Source: Streptomyces pseudovenezuelae (GTDB lineage: Bacteria > Actinomycetota > Actinomycetes > Streptomycetales > Streptomycetaceae). From it: DNA of 64,000 nt. Both the position numbers and the translations under genes were made by a program. Shown here in pieces: positions 33,523 through 41,710 of the stretch. Below the pieces are notes generated by a model, which saw only the letters and a program-made list of their open reading frames with translations, was not told the origin of the DNA and did not search any database. Where the stretch lies: assembly GCF_029892565.1 (NCBI RefSeq), contig NZ_JARXVH010000002.1, positions 62,001 to 126,000 on the forward strand, read 5' to 3'. The number at the start of each line of letters is the position of its first letter. The stretch's first letter is position 1.

Positions 33523-35157
33523 ATGTCACTGTCAGTAGAGGAACTGCCCCTCGCATGGCTGCGCGACAACTGCCCCTGCCTCCGCTGCCGGGATCCGCGC
33601 AACGGGCAGAAGCTGTTCCAGATCACCGAGTTGCCCGTCGATCTCGCGCTCGGTGCGGTCCGGCAGACCGCCGACGGTGTGGAGGTCGACTGGGCACCCG
33701 ACGGCCACCGTTCCGCGTACTCCGCGCGGTGGTTGACCGCCAACCGGCCTGACGCCGGCGACGGCTCCGGGGATCGGCGCGACGAGACCGGGAAGACGCT
33801 GTGGGTTGCCGCCGACTTGGCTGACGGGCTCCCCGAGGCGGACTGGGCGGAGTACCTGCGCGACCCGGTGACCAAGGCGCGGGTGCTGGAGTCGGTCCTC
33901 GGGCTCGGGTTCGCCCTGCTGCGCGACGTGCCGTGCCGCGAGGGTCAGGTGCTGGCAGTGGCGGAGACCTTCGGCTACGTCCGCGAGACCAACTACGGTC
34001 GGCTCTTCGACGTGCGCGTGGAACCGGACCCCAACAACCTCGCCTTCACCGGTGCACGGATCGCCCCGCACACCGACAACCCGTACCGCGACCCGGTGCC
34101 CACGCTCCAGTTGTTGCACTGTCTGTCCAACGCGGCGGTCGGCGGCGACTCCGGCCTTGTGGACGGGTTCAAGGCCGCCGCGCTGCTGCGTGCCGAGGAC
34201 CCGGAGGCGTTCGCGGTGCTGACGCGCATCCCCGTGCCGTTCCGCTTCAGCGACGCGCGTACCGAGCTGGCGGCCGACCGGCCGTTGATCGACGTGGACG
34301 GTCGTGGTCGGATCCGCGAGGTGCGGTTCAACAACCGCTCGATCTCCACGCTGCGGCTGCCCGCCGACGAACTGGACGCCTTCTACCGGGCGTACCGGAT
34401 CTTCGCCGAGATCACCCTGCGACCCGAACTCCAGCTGGACTTCCGGCTCTCGCCCGGTGACTGCCTGATCTTCGACAACGTCCGGCTGCTGCACGCCCGT
34501 ACCGCCTTCGAGGAGAGCGGCGCCCGCCACCTCCAGGGTGCCTACGCCGACATCGACGCGCTCGCCGGGACCTTGGCCGTGCTGCTGCGCCAACGGGTCG
34601 TGGCGGGTGAGGAGTTCCTGGACGGACTCGCCCAACTCTTCACGGGCGAGGGGGCGGGCGCATACCTGGGCGAGGCGGTGACGATGGCACAGCACATGTT
34701 GCAGGCCGCGGCGCAGGCCGAAGAAGCGGGTGCGCCGGGCCCGTTGGTGGCGGCCGCGCTGCTGCACGACATCGGGCACTTCCAAGGCCCGGTCAGTGGC
34801 GAGGAGTTGATGGCCGGTACCGACAACCTGCACAGCCACACCGGGGCGGATCGGTTGGCCGACTGGTTCGGCCCTGAGGTCACGGAGCCGATCCGGCTGC
34901 ACGTGGCGGCCAAGCGCTACCTGTGCGCGGTCGAGCCCGAATACTTCGACCGGCTCTCCGAGGCTTCGGTGTACACGCTTGAGGTGCAGGGCGGTCCGAT
35001 GTCTCCGTCCGAGGTCGACGGGTACGAGGCGAACCCCTACGCGGCGGACGGGGTCGCGGTGCGTCGCTGGGACGACGAGGGCAAGGACCCCGAGGTGTCG
35101 GCCCCGGATTTCGCGCACTTCCGGCCGTTGCTCGCGGCGCTGCTGCGGACCGCTTGA
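33523..35157 (+). CDS. Fused TmpA-like Fe(II)/2-oxoglutarate dioxygenase and PhnZ/TmpB-like HD di-iron oxygenase (predicted phosphonate degradation)
   Basis: 544 residues from ATG 33523, with GGAGGGAG eight bases upstream. Domain 1 (about 1-350) is a gamma-butyrobetaine-hydroxylase-type dioxygenase. It has an N-terminal zinc site WLRDNCPCLRC (C17, C19, C22, with H62) and an iron triad of H183 and D185 (APHTDNPYRD) with H324 (RLLHARTAF). Domain 2 (about 365-540) is an HD oxygenase. Y381/E384 and H391, H415, D416, H437, H460, D517 align with PhnZ Y24/E27 and its six iron ligands. H419, K464, S482, T485 and Q489 fit the PhnZ phosphonate-binding residues, as I recall them. Predicted: hydroxylation at the phosphonate alpha-carbon, then oxidative C-P cleavage to phosphate plus glycine betaine (or glycine). 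Such enzymes are usually two genes. Confidence 0.85.
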   Translation: MSLSVEELPLAWLRDNCPCLRCRDPRNGQKLFQITELPVDLALGAVRQTADGVEVDWAPDGHRSAYSARWLTANRPDAGDGSGDRRDETGKTLWVAADLADGLPEADWAEYLRDPVTKARVLESVLGLGFALLRDVPCREGQVLAVAETFGYVRETNYGRLFDVRVEPDPNNLAFTGARIAPHTDNPYRDPVPTLQLLHCLSNAAVGGDSGLVDGFKAAALLRAEDPEAFAVLTRIPVPFRFSDARTELAADRPLIDVDGRGRIREVRFNNRSISTLRLPADELDAFYRAYRIFAEITLRPELQLDFRLSPGDCLIFDNVRLLHARTAFEESGARHLQGAYADIDALAGTLAVLLRQRVVAGEEFLDGLAQLFTGEGAGAYLGEAVTMAQHMLQAAAQAEEAGAPGPLVAAALLHDIGHFQGPVSGEELMAGTDNLHSHTGADRLADWFGPEVTEPIRLHVAAKRYLCAVEPEYFDRLSEASVYTLEVQGGPMSPSEVDGYEANPYAADGVAVRRWDDEGKDPEVSAPDFAHFRPLLAALLRTA

Positions 35158-35257
35158 TCAGGCCTCCGGACGGGCGTCCGTCCTGCCGTGTCGGCGTCTG
35201 GTCAGGTGTTGGAGTCGGCGTCCGGGCAGGCGGCCGTCCCTCCCCGCCGGCGTCCGG

Positions 35258-36048
35258 TCAGGCGTCGCCGGCCGGGCGGCGGGCCAGCGAGCCGGAGGCC
35301 GCTGAACTGTGCACGGTGAAGGCGACGGTCTCCGGCAGATACCGGTCCTCGGACCATTCGATCGGCGTGCCGGTCGGATCCGTGCTGACCCGCCGCTCGC
35401 GCAACAGCGGGTCGCCGGGCCGGCAGCCGAGCAGGCGGGCGTCCTCCGCGTCGGCCCGGCACAGGTCGATGGCGTGCTGGGCATCTGCGAACAGCACCCC
35501 CACTCCTCAAGCGCCACGGTGTAGGAGACCGTGTCCGACGGCAGCGCGTCGAGCAACTCACCAACGGCAGGCGGGTAGACGGTGCGCTCCAGCATCACCG
35601 GGCGGCCCGACAACGTACGCAGCCGTCGTACTTGGTAGACCTCGGCTCCCTCCGGCAGGCGCAGTTGGGCACGTTCGGTCGGGTCGGCGGGCCGGGTGTC
35701 CGTGGCGACGATCAGGCCGCCGGGTTCCTCGCCCGTCGAACGGGCCCAGCGGGTGAAGCTGAGCAGTTCGCCGAAGCTTTGCGGCCGGGGCACCCCGATC
35801 ACGACCCGCCGGGTACCGCGCCGCGAGGCGATGAGCCCCTCGGTCCGCAGCATGGCCATCGCCTGGCGGACCGTACCCCGGGAGACGCCGTACCGTTCGG
35901 CGAGCTCGCCCTCGGTGGGCAGCCGCCCGCCGGAGCCGTATCTGCCCTCGCCGATCTCCCGGCCCAGGTCCGCCGCGACCTTCCGGTACATGGCCTGGTC
36001 CCGCGCCCCGCGTTCCCCGGCCGCGCCCTGCGTCACCCTGTCCCTCAC
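35258..36048 (-). pseudogene. GntR/UTRA (HutC-type) regulator broken by a one-base frameshift
   Basis: From GTG 36048 (or ATG 35991) a GntR winged helix is clear: MYRKVAADLGREI, LPTEGELAERYGVSRGTVRQ, AMAMLRTEGLIASRRG. A UTRA domain follows. After TVALEEWG the frame should continue as VLFADAQHAIDL, but the C5 run at 35497-35501 (G5 on the coding strand) is one base short. The rest of UTRA (LLGCRPGDPLLRERRV, WSEDRYLPETVAF) lies in the other frame to the stop at 35258. Genuine mutation or homopolymer sequencing error. UTRA regulators such as PhnF are known from phosphonate loci, which suits the upstream fusion enzyme. Confidence 0.75.
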
Positions 36049-36189
36049 CGCCCTGCTCGGCCACGGCCCTTCCCGACCGGGTCACGGATGTGCTCTGAGC
36101 AGGGAGCCTAATGGGGCTCACCGAATACCACTGACCGTGCCGCGCGTCCGAACCCTCACCATCTGTGCCTGCGACGCGGCACCGAACAC

Positions 36190-36545
36190 GTGCGGCTCGC
36201 CGAACTCCCGCGGCGGTCACCGGCCTCTCGCGATCACGAGCCCCGGCCGTCACGGGCGTGGCCGAGCGCCCGTCGAATGCCTGTGGCCGGCACCGAATCC
36301 CCGCCGGGGCCACCGATTCCTCGCCACCACCGTCCACGCCGGGCGAGCGTCCGCCAATACACCTGCGGCCGGCACCGAACCCGCGCCGCGGTCACCGACC
36401 CCTCGCCGTCACCGCCCCCTGGCCCAACCGACCAGGCCGAGCGAGCGCCCGCCGAACCCCTGCCGCCGTCACCGAACCCCTGCCCTGGTTACCGGCCCCG
36501 GTCACCGCCCCCCCCCGCAGCCACCGCACCCCGCCGCGCCGGTCA
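36190..36545. repeat. Degenerate tandem repeat, about four units of 75-97 bp, in a gene-free stretch
   Basis: Between the GntR gene and rhaI (36049-36587) there is no convincing gene. The stretch is filled by diverged copies of a unit starting GAGCGCCCGCCGAACCCCTG and continuing into a CACCGAACCC-type block, at about 36192 (partial), 36264, 36346 and 36443. Function unknown; perhaps a decayed satellite or repeated hairpin element. Confidence 0.55.
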
Positions 36546-36587
36546 CCACTCGCACCGGCCACTCCAAGGAGTAGCGCCCCACCACCC

Positions 36588-37748
36588 CTAAGCCCCCCAC
36601 CCCGCCTGCGTCCCCCCAACCCGCTCCTCCACGATCTTCTCCGCCCACCCGGACCGCCGATACGCACCCATCGGATCCGGATCCAGCCCCAACTCCTCCC
36701 GCACCTCACCCAGCAGTGGCCGCACATCCGTGTTGTACGCGTCCATCAACACGGCGTTGGCGCCCAGCACGTCACCCTCCCGCTGGGCCACGGCCAGCGC
36801 CTCCCGGTCCACAAGGAGCGCCTTCGCCGTCGCCTCCTGGACGTTCATCACGGAGCGGATGATCGCCGGGATCTTGGCCTCGATGTTGTGGCACTGGTCG
36901 AGCATGAAGGCGACGCCGGCGGTGAAGCCGCCGCCGCGGGAGACCTCGTAGAGGATGCGGAAGAGCTGGAAGGGATCGGCGGCGCCGACCATGAGGTCGT
37001 CGTCGGCGTAGAAGCGGGAGTTGAAGTCGAAGCCGCCGAGCTTCCGTTCGCGCAGCAGGGTGGCGACGATGAACTCGATGTTGGTGCCGGGGGCGTGGTG
37101 GCCGGTGTCGACAACGACCTGCGCCTTTTCGCCGAGCTTGAGGCAGTGGGCGTAGGCGGTGCCCCAGTCGGGGACGTCGGTGGTGTAGAAGGCGGGCTCG
37201 AAGAGCTTGTACTCCAGGAGCATCCGCTGGTCGTCGCCGAGGCGGTCGTACACCTCTGCCAGGCCCTCCGCGAGCCGGTCCTGGCGTTCGCGGATGTCGT
37301 CCTGTCCGGGGTAGTTGGTGCCGTCGGCGAACCACAGCTTCAGGTCCCTTGACCCGGTCGCGTCCATGATGTCGACGCACTCCAGCAGATGGTCGAGCGC
37401 CTTGCGCCGCACCGCCGGATCCGCGTGGCAGATGCTGCCGAGCTTGAAGGCGTCGTCCTGGAAGGTGTTGGAGTTGATCGTCCCCAGCTTCAGGCCGCGC
37501 TCCTCGGCGTACTTCGCCAGCGCCCCGTAGTCCTCGACCTTGTCCCACGGGATGTGCAGCGCGACGGTCGGGGCCACGCCGGTGAACTCGTGCACCTGCG
37601 CCGCGTCCGCGAGCTTCTCGTAGGGATCGCGCGGTACGCCCTGCTGCGCGAACACCTTGAAACGGGTCCCCGAGTTCCCGTACGCCCACGACGGCGTCTC
37701 GACTGCCTGGGTCTTCAGCGCGGCCTTCACCGCGGCGAGCTCGGTCAC
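36588..37748 (-). CDS. rhaI: L-rhamnose isomerase (RhaI type)
   Basis: 386 residues from GTG 37748 with AGGAG seven bases upstream. Xylose-isomerase-like TIM barrel. Metal and substrate segments: LKLWFADGTNYPGQ, MLLEYKLFEPAFYTTD (Glu), VVVDTGHHAPGTNIE (Asp/His) and GGFDFNSRFYADDDL (Asp pair). Converts L-rhamnose to L-rhamnulose. Closest to the RhaI of Pseudomonas stutzeri type rather than E. coli RhaA. Divergent from the rhamnose ABC operon, with a perfect LacI operator 41 bp upstream. Confidence 0.93.
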   Translation of the reverse strand: MTELAAVKAALKTQAVETPSWAYGNSGTRFKVFAQQGVPRDPYEKLADAAQVHEFTGVAPTVALHIPWDKVEDYGALAKYAEERGLKLGTINSNTFQDDAFKLGSICHADPAVRRKALDHLLECVDIMDATGSRDLKLWFADGTNYPGQDDIRERQDRLAEGLAEVYDRLGDDQRMLLEYKLFEPAFYTTDVPDWGTAYAHCLKLGEKAQVVVDTGHHAPGTNIEFIVATLLRERKLGGFDFNSRFYADDDLMVGAADPFQLFRILYEVSRGGGFTAGVAFMLDQCHNIEAKIPAIIRSVMNVQEATAKALLVDREALAVAQREGDVLGANAVLMDAYNTDVRPLLGEVREELGLDPDPMGAYRRSGWAEKIVEERVGGTQAGWGA

Positions 37749-37788
37749 TTCAGGGCTCCTGTGACGTCGGTACAGAACAGCTTCTGTA

Positions 37789-37800
37789 TGAATCGATTCA
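37789..37800. promoter_or_regulatory. Rhamnose-regulon LacI operator TGAATCGATTCA upstream of rhaI
   Basis: Perfect palindrome identical to the core of the distal rhaEW operator. 41 bp upstream of the rhaI start. Confidence 0.85.
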
Positions 37801-37907
37801 GGATCGGAAGCTAAGAGGCTCCCGAAGGGGTGTCAAGCGTTTTGGCAGACCCTGTTGCCCATGATCTGCCCGTGGCCTGACCGTGACCTTTGGCTCTCGA
37901 AGGACTG

Positions 37908-37922
37908 TCGAAACTTTTTCGA
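37908..37922. promoter_or_regulatory. Inverted repeat TCGAAA-CTT-TTTCGA
   Basis: Perfect 6-bp arms with a 3-bp spacer in the rhaI-rhaT intergenic region, different from the TGAA-type operators. It could serve a second regulator, for example a glycan-responsive LacI/ROK protein that reads CGAA-N-TTCG-like sites. Function inferred only from symmetry. Confidence 0.45.
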
Positions 37923-37976
37923 GGTGGACCCATTGACGTGACATGGCCCACGCGCCTAACGTCCCGGCAACCAAGT

Positions 37977-37988
37977 TGAAACCTTTCA
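37977..37988. promoter_or_regulatory. Divergent variant of the rhamnose operator TGAAACCTTTCA upstream of rhaT
   Basis: TGAAA / TTTCA arms match the rhamnose-regulon operators; the centre is CC instead of CG. Lies 44 bp upstream of the rhaT start, the same spacing as the operator of rhaI. Confidence 0.65.
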
Positions 37989-38032
37989 CGACGCTGTGAG
38001 GGCCCGCCCCGGGCGTCGTCGAGGAGCCCCTC

Positions 38033-39550
38033 ATGACCCACCCGTCCGACACGGGACCGGCCCCGGTGCTGGCACTGGAGGACATCTCGAAGTCCTTCGG
38101 CGCCGTGCGTGCCCTGCGGGACGTGTCCCTGGAACTGTTCCCCGGCGAGGTGCACGCGCTCGCCGGAGAGAACGGCGCGGGCAAGTCGACCCTCATCAAG
38201 ACGCTCGCCGGGGTGCACCGGCCGGACGCCGGCCGGGTGCTGCTCGACGGTGCGCCCGTCGTCTTCCACGGACCCGGCGACGCCCGGGACGCCGGCATCG
38301 CCGTGATCTACCAGGAGCCCACGCTCTTCCCCGACCTTTCGATCGCCGAGAACATCTTCATGGGCCGCCAGCCCCGGCGGGCGCTCGGCCGGATCGACCA
38401 CAAGGCCACCCACACGGCGACCGCCGCCCTGATGAAGCGCCTCGGCGTCGACCTCGACCCCGAGCGCCCCGCCCGCGGCCTGTCCATCGCCGACCAGCAG
38501 ATCGTCGAGATCGCCAAGGCCCTCTCCTTCGAGGCGCGGGTGCTGATCATGGACGAGCCGACGGCCGCGCTCACCGGCAGCGAGGTGGCCCGGCTCTTCG
38601 GGGTCGTGCGCACCCTGCGCGACCAGGGTTCCGCCGTGCTGTTCATCTCGCACCGGCTGGAGGAGATCTTCGAGATCTGCCGGCGGGTGACAACGTTGCG
38701 GGACGGGGCGTTGATCGCCAGCGAGCCGCTCGACGGCATGACCGAGGACGATCTCGTACGGCGCATGGTCGGCCGCGACCTCGACGAGCTGTACCCCAAG
38801 CAGGACGTCGAGCCCGGCGAAGTCGCCCTGAGCGTACGGCGGTTGACCCGGGAGGGCGTCTTCACCGACGTCTCCTTCGACGTGCGGCGCGGCGAGATCG
38901 TGTGTCTCGCCGGGCTCGTCGGCGCCGGTCGCACCGAGGTGGCGCGCGCCGTCTTCGGCATCGACCGGTGGGACGCCGGCACGGTGGAGGTGGACGGGAA
39001 GGGGCTGACCAACGGCGCCCCCTCCACGGCCATGGCCGCCGGGCTCGCCCTGGTCCCCGAGGACCGGCGCGCGCAGGGCCTGGTGATGGAGATGTCCATC
39101 GAGCGCAACATCGGCCTCACCGGACTGCGTACGACCGTCAAGGCCGGGCTGATGGACCGCGATGCCGAGCGCAGCCGGTCGCTGGACTGGGCCGTCAAGC
39201 TCCACGTCAAGTACGCCCGGATCGCCGACACCGTCTCCACGCTGTCCGGCGGCAACCAGCAGAAGGTCGTCCTCGCCAAGTGGCTCGCCACCGGCCCCAA
39301 GGTACTGATCGTCGACGAGCCGACCCGGGGCATCGACGTCGGCACCAAGGCCGAAGTGCACCGACTGCTCGGCGAGTTGGCCGCCGAGGGGGTGGCCGTC
39401 CTGATGATCTCCTCCGACCTGCCCGAGGTGCTCGGCATGGCCGACCGCGTGCTGGTGATGCACGAGGGCCGACTCGCCGCCGAGATCCCGCGCGCCGAGG
39501 CCACCGAGGAGACCGTGATGGCCGCCGCGACCGGGAGGGCCGCCGCATGA
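38033..39550 (+). CDS. rhaT: Rhamnose ABC transporter, double ATP-binding protein
   Basis: 505 residues, two ABC domains as in RbsA/MglA. Domain 1 has Walker [10 protein letters not shown] near residue 47, the [11 protein letters not shown]-loop and Walker [12 protein letters not shown]. Domain 2 has a degenerate Walker A (GLVGAGRTE), signature LSGGNQQKV and [14 protein letters not shown]. Energises sugar uptake with the two permeases and the binding protein downstream. Its stop overlaps a small ORF (39547) that bridges to the first permease. Confidence 0.92.
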   Translation: MTHPSDTGPAPVLALEDISKSFGAVRALRDVSLELFPGEVHALAGENGAGKSTLIKTLAGVHRPDAGRVLLDGAPVVFHGPGDARDAGIAVIYQEPTLFPDLSIAENIFMGRQPRRALGRIDHKATHTATAALMKRLGVDLDPERPARGLSIADQQIVEIAKALSFEARVLIMDEPTAALTGSEVARLFGVVRTLRDQGSAVLFISHRLEEIFEICRRVTTLRDGALIASEPLDGMTEDDLVRRMVGRDLDELYPKQDVEPGEVALSVRRLTREGVFTDVSFDVRRGEIVCLAGLVGAGRTEVARAVFGIDRWDAGTVEVDGKGLTNGAPSTAMAAGLALVPEDRRAQGLVMEMSIERNIGLTGLRTTVKAGLMDRDAERSRSLDWAVKLHVKYARIADTVSTLSGGNQQKVVLAKWLATGPKVLIVDEPTRGIDVGTKAEVHRLLGELAAEGVAVLMISSDLPEVLGMADRVLVMHEGRLAAEIPRAEATEETVMAAATGRAAA

Positions 39551-39660
39551 CGACGACACCTCGCGGGCGGGCCCGCGGCACGGAGAACTGCCGTACGGCA
39601 CCTGCCTGTTCGGCGCGGAACCGCCGCATGACGACTGCCGTATGGAGGGCCGCCGTATGA
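39547..39660 (+). CDS. 37-codon ORF bridging rhaT and the first permease (possible coupling peptide)
   Basis: Starts ATGA over the rhaT stop (39547-39550) and ends ATGA over the permease start (39657-39660), so it exactly fills the gap. The encoded peptide is Arg/Thr-rich with an internal repeat of its own start (MTT at codons 1 and 28). The DNA contains near-copies of GCCGCCGYATGACG at 39541, 39620 and 39650, which suggests the region grew by duplication of the rhaT end and permease start. It may be translated only to keep ribosomes coupled. Confidence 0.45.
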   Translation: MTTTPRGRARGTENCRTAPACSARNRRMTTAVWRAAV

Positions 39661-40697
39661 CGGTGACCGCACCCAATCCCGCCCCCGCCGCCGAGGTGCC
39701 CAAGTCCAGTGGCACCCGGCTGGTCGACCGTGTCTTCAAGATGCGTGAACTCGCCATCCTGGCCGTCTTCCTGGTGATGATCGCCATCACCCAGATGGGC
39801 AACAGCGAGTTCCTTTCCGAGCAGGGCATCAAGGACCTGCTCCTGAACGCGACCATCCTGGTCCTGGTCGCCACCGGCCAGTCCCTGGTCGTCATCACCC
39901 GCAACGTCGACCTGTCCGTCGGCTCCACCCTCGGCATCACCGCCTTCGCCGCCGGCGACTATCTTCAGGGCGGCGGCAACGGACTCGTGGCCATCGTCCT
40001 GGCCGTGCTGCTCGGCATCGGCTGCGGACTGCTCAACGGGCTCCTCGTCAGCCTCGGCCAGGTCCCGGCGCTCGTCGTCACCCTGGGCACGCTCTACATC
40101 ATCCGAGGCGTCGACTCCATCTGGGTCGGCTCCCGCCAGATCACCGCGGCCGATCTCCCGGGCGGCTTCGTGGACTTCGGCTCCGGCGGCATCTCGGCGG
40201 TGCCGTGGCTGGCGCTCATCGCGCTCGCGGTGCTGGTGGCGACCGCGTACTACCTCAAGCACTTCGGCAGCGGACGCGAGTTGTACGCGCTCGGCTCCAA
40301 CCCGGAGGCCGCACGCCTGGCCGGCATCCCGGTGCGCAAGCGGATCCTGGCCGCGTACACCTTCTGCGGCGCACTCGCCGGACTCGCCGGCGCGATGTAC
40401 CTGGCGCGGTTCGGCAACGTCGACTCCGGCACCGGCAACGGCTACGAACTCACCGTCGTCAGCGCGGTCGTGGTCGGCGGCGTCGTCTTCACCGGCGGGT
40501 CCGGCAGCGTCTACGGCGCGGCCCTCGGCGCCCTGCTGCTGACCTCCATCAACAGCGTGCTGCCGGCCCTCGGCGTCAGCTCCGTGTGGGTGCTCGCCAT
40601 CAACGGCATCCTGCTGCTCCTCGCCATCGCGGTCGACCGGATCGTGGCGCTGCGGGTGGCCTCCGCCCTGAAGAAGAGGAACGCCCGCCATGCCTGA
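39657..40697 (+). CDS. rhaP: Rhamnose ABC transporter permease
   Basis: 346 residues from ATG 39657, with GGAGGGC seven bases upstream. About 8-10 membrane helices of the RbsC/AraH family: VVITRNVDLSVGSTLG, VPALVVTLGTLYIIRGVD, the cytoplasmic loop ALGSNPEAARLAGIPVRKR, and GGVVFTGGSGSVYGAALGAL. Overlaps the second permease start by eight bases. RhaP/RhaQ pairs are characteristic of rhamnose importers. Confidence 0.9.
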   Translation: MTVTAPNPAPAAEVPKSSGTRLVDRVFKMRELAILAVFLVMIAITQMGNSEFLSEQGIKDLLLNATILVLVATGQSLVVITRNVDLSVGSTLGITAFAAGDYLQGGGNGLVAIVLAVLLGIGCGLLNGLLVSLGQVPALVVTLGTLYIIRGVDSIWVGSRQITAADLPGGFVDFGSGGISAVPWLALIALAVLVATAYYLKHFGSGRELYALGSNPEAARLAGIPVRKRILAAYTFCGALAGLAGAMYLARFGNVDSGTGNGYELTVVSAVVVGGVVFTGGSGSVYGAALGALLLTSINSVLPALGVSSVWVLAINGILLLLAIAVDRIVALRVASALKKRNARHA

Positions 40698-41679
40698 CTC
40701 CCTGACGCGCGCGGTCCGTTGGGACACGGTCGTCGGCGCGCTCCTGGTCGTCCTGCTGCTGCTGTCGTTCGGTACGGTCGACGGCTTCGGCAACGCCCTC
40801 AACCTGTCCTTCCTGCTCGGCAACACCCTGCCGATCGCGCTGATCGCCCTGCCGATGACGCTCCTGGTGGTGGCCGGCGAGATCGACCTGTCCGTCGCCT
40901 CCACGGCCGGTCTGTCGGGCGCGGTGATGGGCAAGCTGTGGAACGACGGCATGGCGATCGAGACGATCATCCCGCTGTGTCTGCTCCTCGGCGTGGTGTG
41001 CGGGCTCGTCAACGGCCTGCTCGTCACCCGGCTCGGACTGCCCTCCCTCGCCGTCACCATCGGCACCCTCGCCGCCTACCGGGGCATCGCGCAGATCGTG
41101 CTCGGCTCGAACGCGGTCACCGACTTCCCCACCCAGTACCTGGACTTCGCGGCCGGACGCATCGGCAACAGCTTCGTCCCGCAGGCCTTCCTGCCCTTCC
41201 TCGTACTGCTCGCCATCGCCGTGGTCGTCCTGCACGCCACCCCGTTCGGGCGGTCGCTGTTCGCGATCGGCGCGAGTGAGGAAGCCGCGCGGTTCGCCGG
41301 GATCCGGGTCCGGTGGCACAAGCTGATCCTGTTCACGATGACCGGTCTGATGGCCTCGCTCACCGGCATCTTCTGGGCCCTGCACTACGCCAGCGCCCGC
41401 TACGACAACGCCACCGGCCTCGAACTCTCCGTCGTCGCGGCGGTGTTGCTCGGCGGCATCGACTTCGACGGCGGCAAGGGCACGTTGGGCGGCGCGATCG
41501 CGGGTGTCTTTCTGCTCGGTGCGCTGCAGAACGTCATGAGCCTCCTCAATGTCTCCGCGCAGTCGCAGATCGTCGTCACCGGCGTCCTGCTCGTCGTTTC
41601 CGTGCTCGGCCCGCGAGTCGCTCGACAGATCTCCGTGGCGAGGGCGGGCCGCAGAGCCGCCTCGGCCCCGACCTCGTAA
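40690..41679 (+). CDS. rhaQ: Rhamnose ABC transporter permease (second subunit)
   Basis: 329 residues. RbsC-family membrane protein: VVAGEIDLSVASTAGLSGAV, LGLPSLAVTIGTLAAYRGIA, the coupling loop AIGASEEAARFAGIRVR, and LLGGIDFDGGKGTLGGAIAG. Start overlaps the first permease gene. Heterodimer partner of the preceding permease. Confidence 0.9.
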   Translation: MPDSLTRAVRWDTVVGALLVVLLLLSFGTVDGFGNALNLSFLLGNTLPIALIALPMTLLVVAGEIDLSVASTAGLSGAVMGKLWNDGMAIETIIPLCLLLGVVCGLVNGLLVTRLGLPSLAVTIGTLAAYRGIAQIVLGSNAVTDFPTQYLDFAAGRIGNSFVPQAFLPFLVLLAIAVVVLHATPFGRSLFAIGASEEAARFAGIRVRWHKLILFTMTGLMASLTGIFWALHYASARYDNATGLELSVVAAVLLGGIDFDGGKGTLGGAIAGVFLLGALQNVMSLLNVSAQSQIVVTGVLLVVSVLGPRVARQISVARAGRRAASAPTS

Positions 41680-41710
41680 CCTCCGCTCACCCTTGTAAAG
41701 GACCTCCCTC

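Noticed and set aside
36190..36545. Possible CRISPR array because of repeated units
   Set aside because: Units are 75-97 bp, diverged and without constant short repeats or unique spacers, and no cas genes are present.
36165..37352. Plus-strand frame through the repeat region and across rhaI
   Set aside because: The first part is repeat-derived Pro/Arg/Thr-rich sequence and the rest is antisense to rhaI. No start signal.
37811..39940. 709-codon minus-strand open frame opposite rhaT
   Set aside because: A typical high-GC antisense artefact with no family resemblance. rhaT has all ABC motifs.
39207..41066. 619-codon minus-strand frame opposite the permeases
   Set aside because: Gln/Asp/Gly-rich nonsense composition; the plus-strand membrane proteins are unambiguous.
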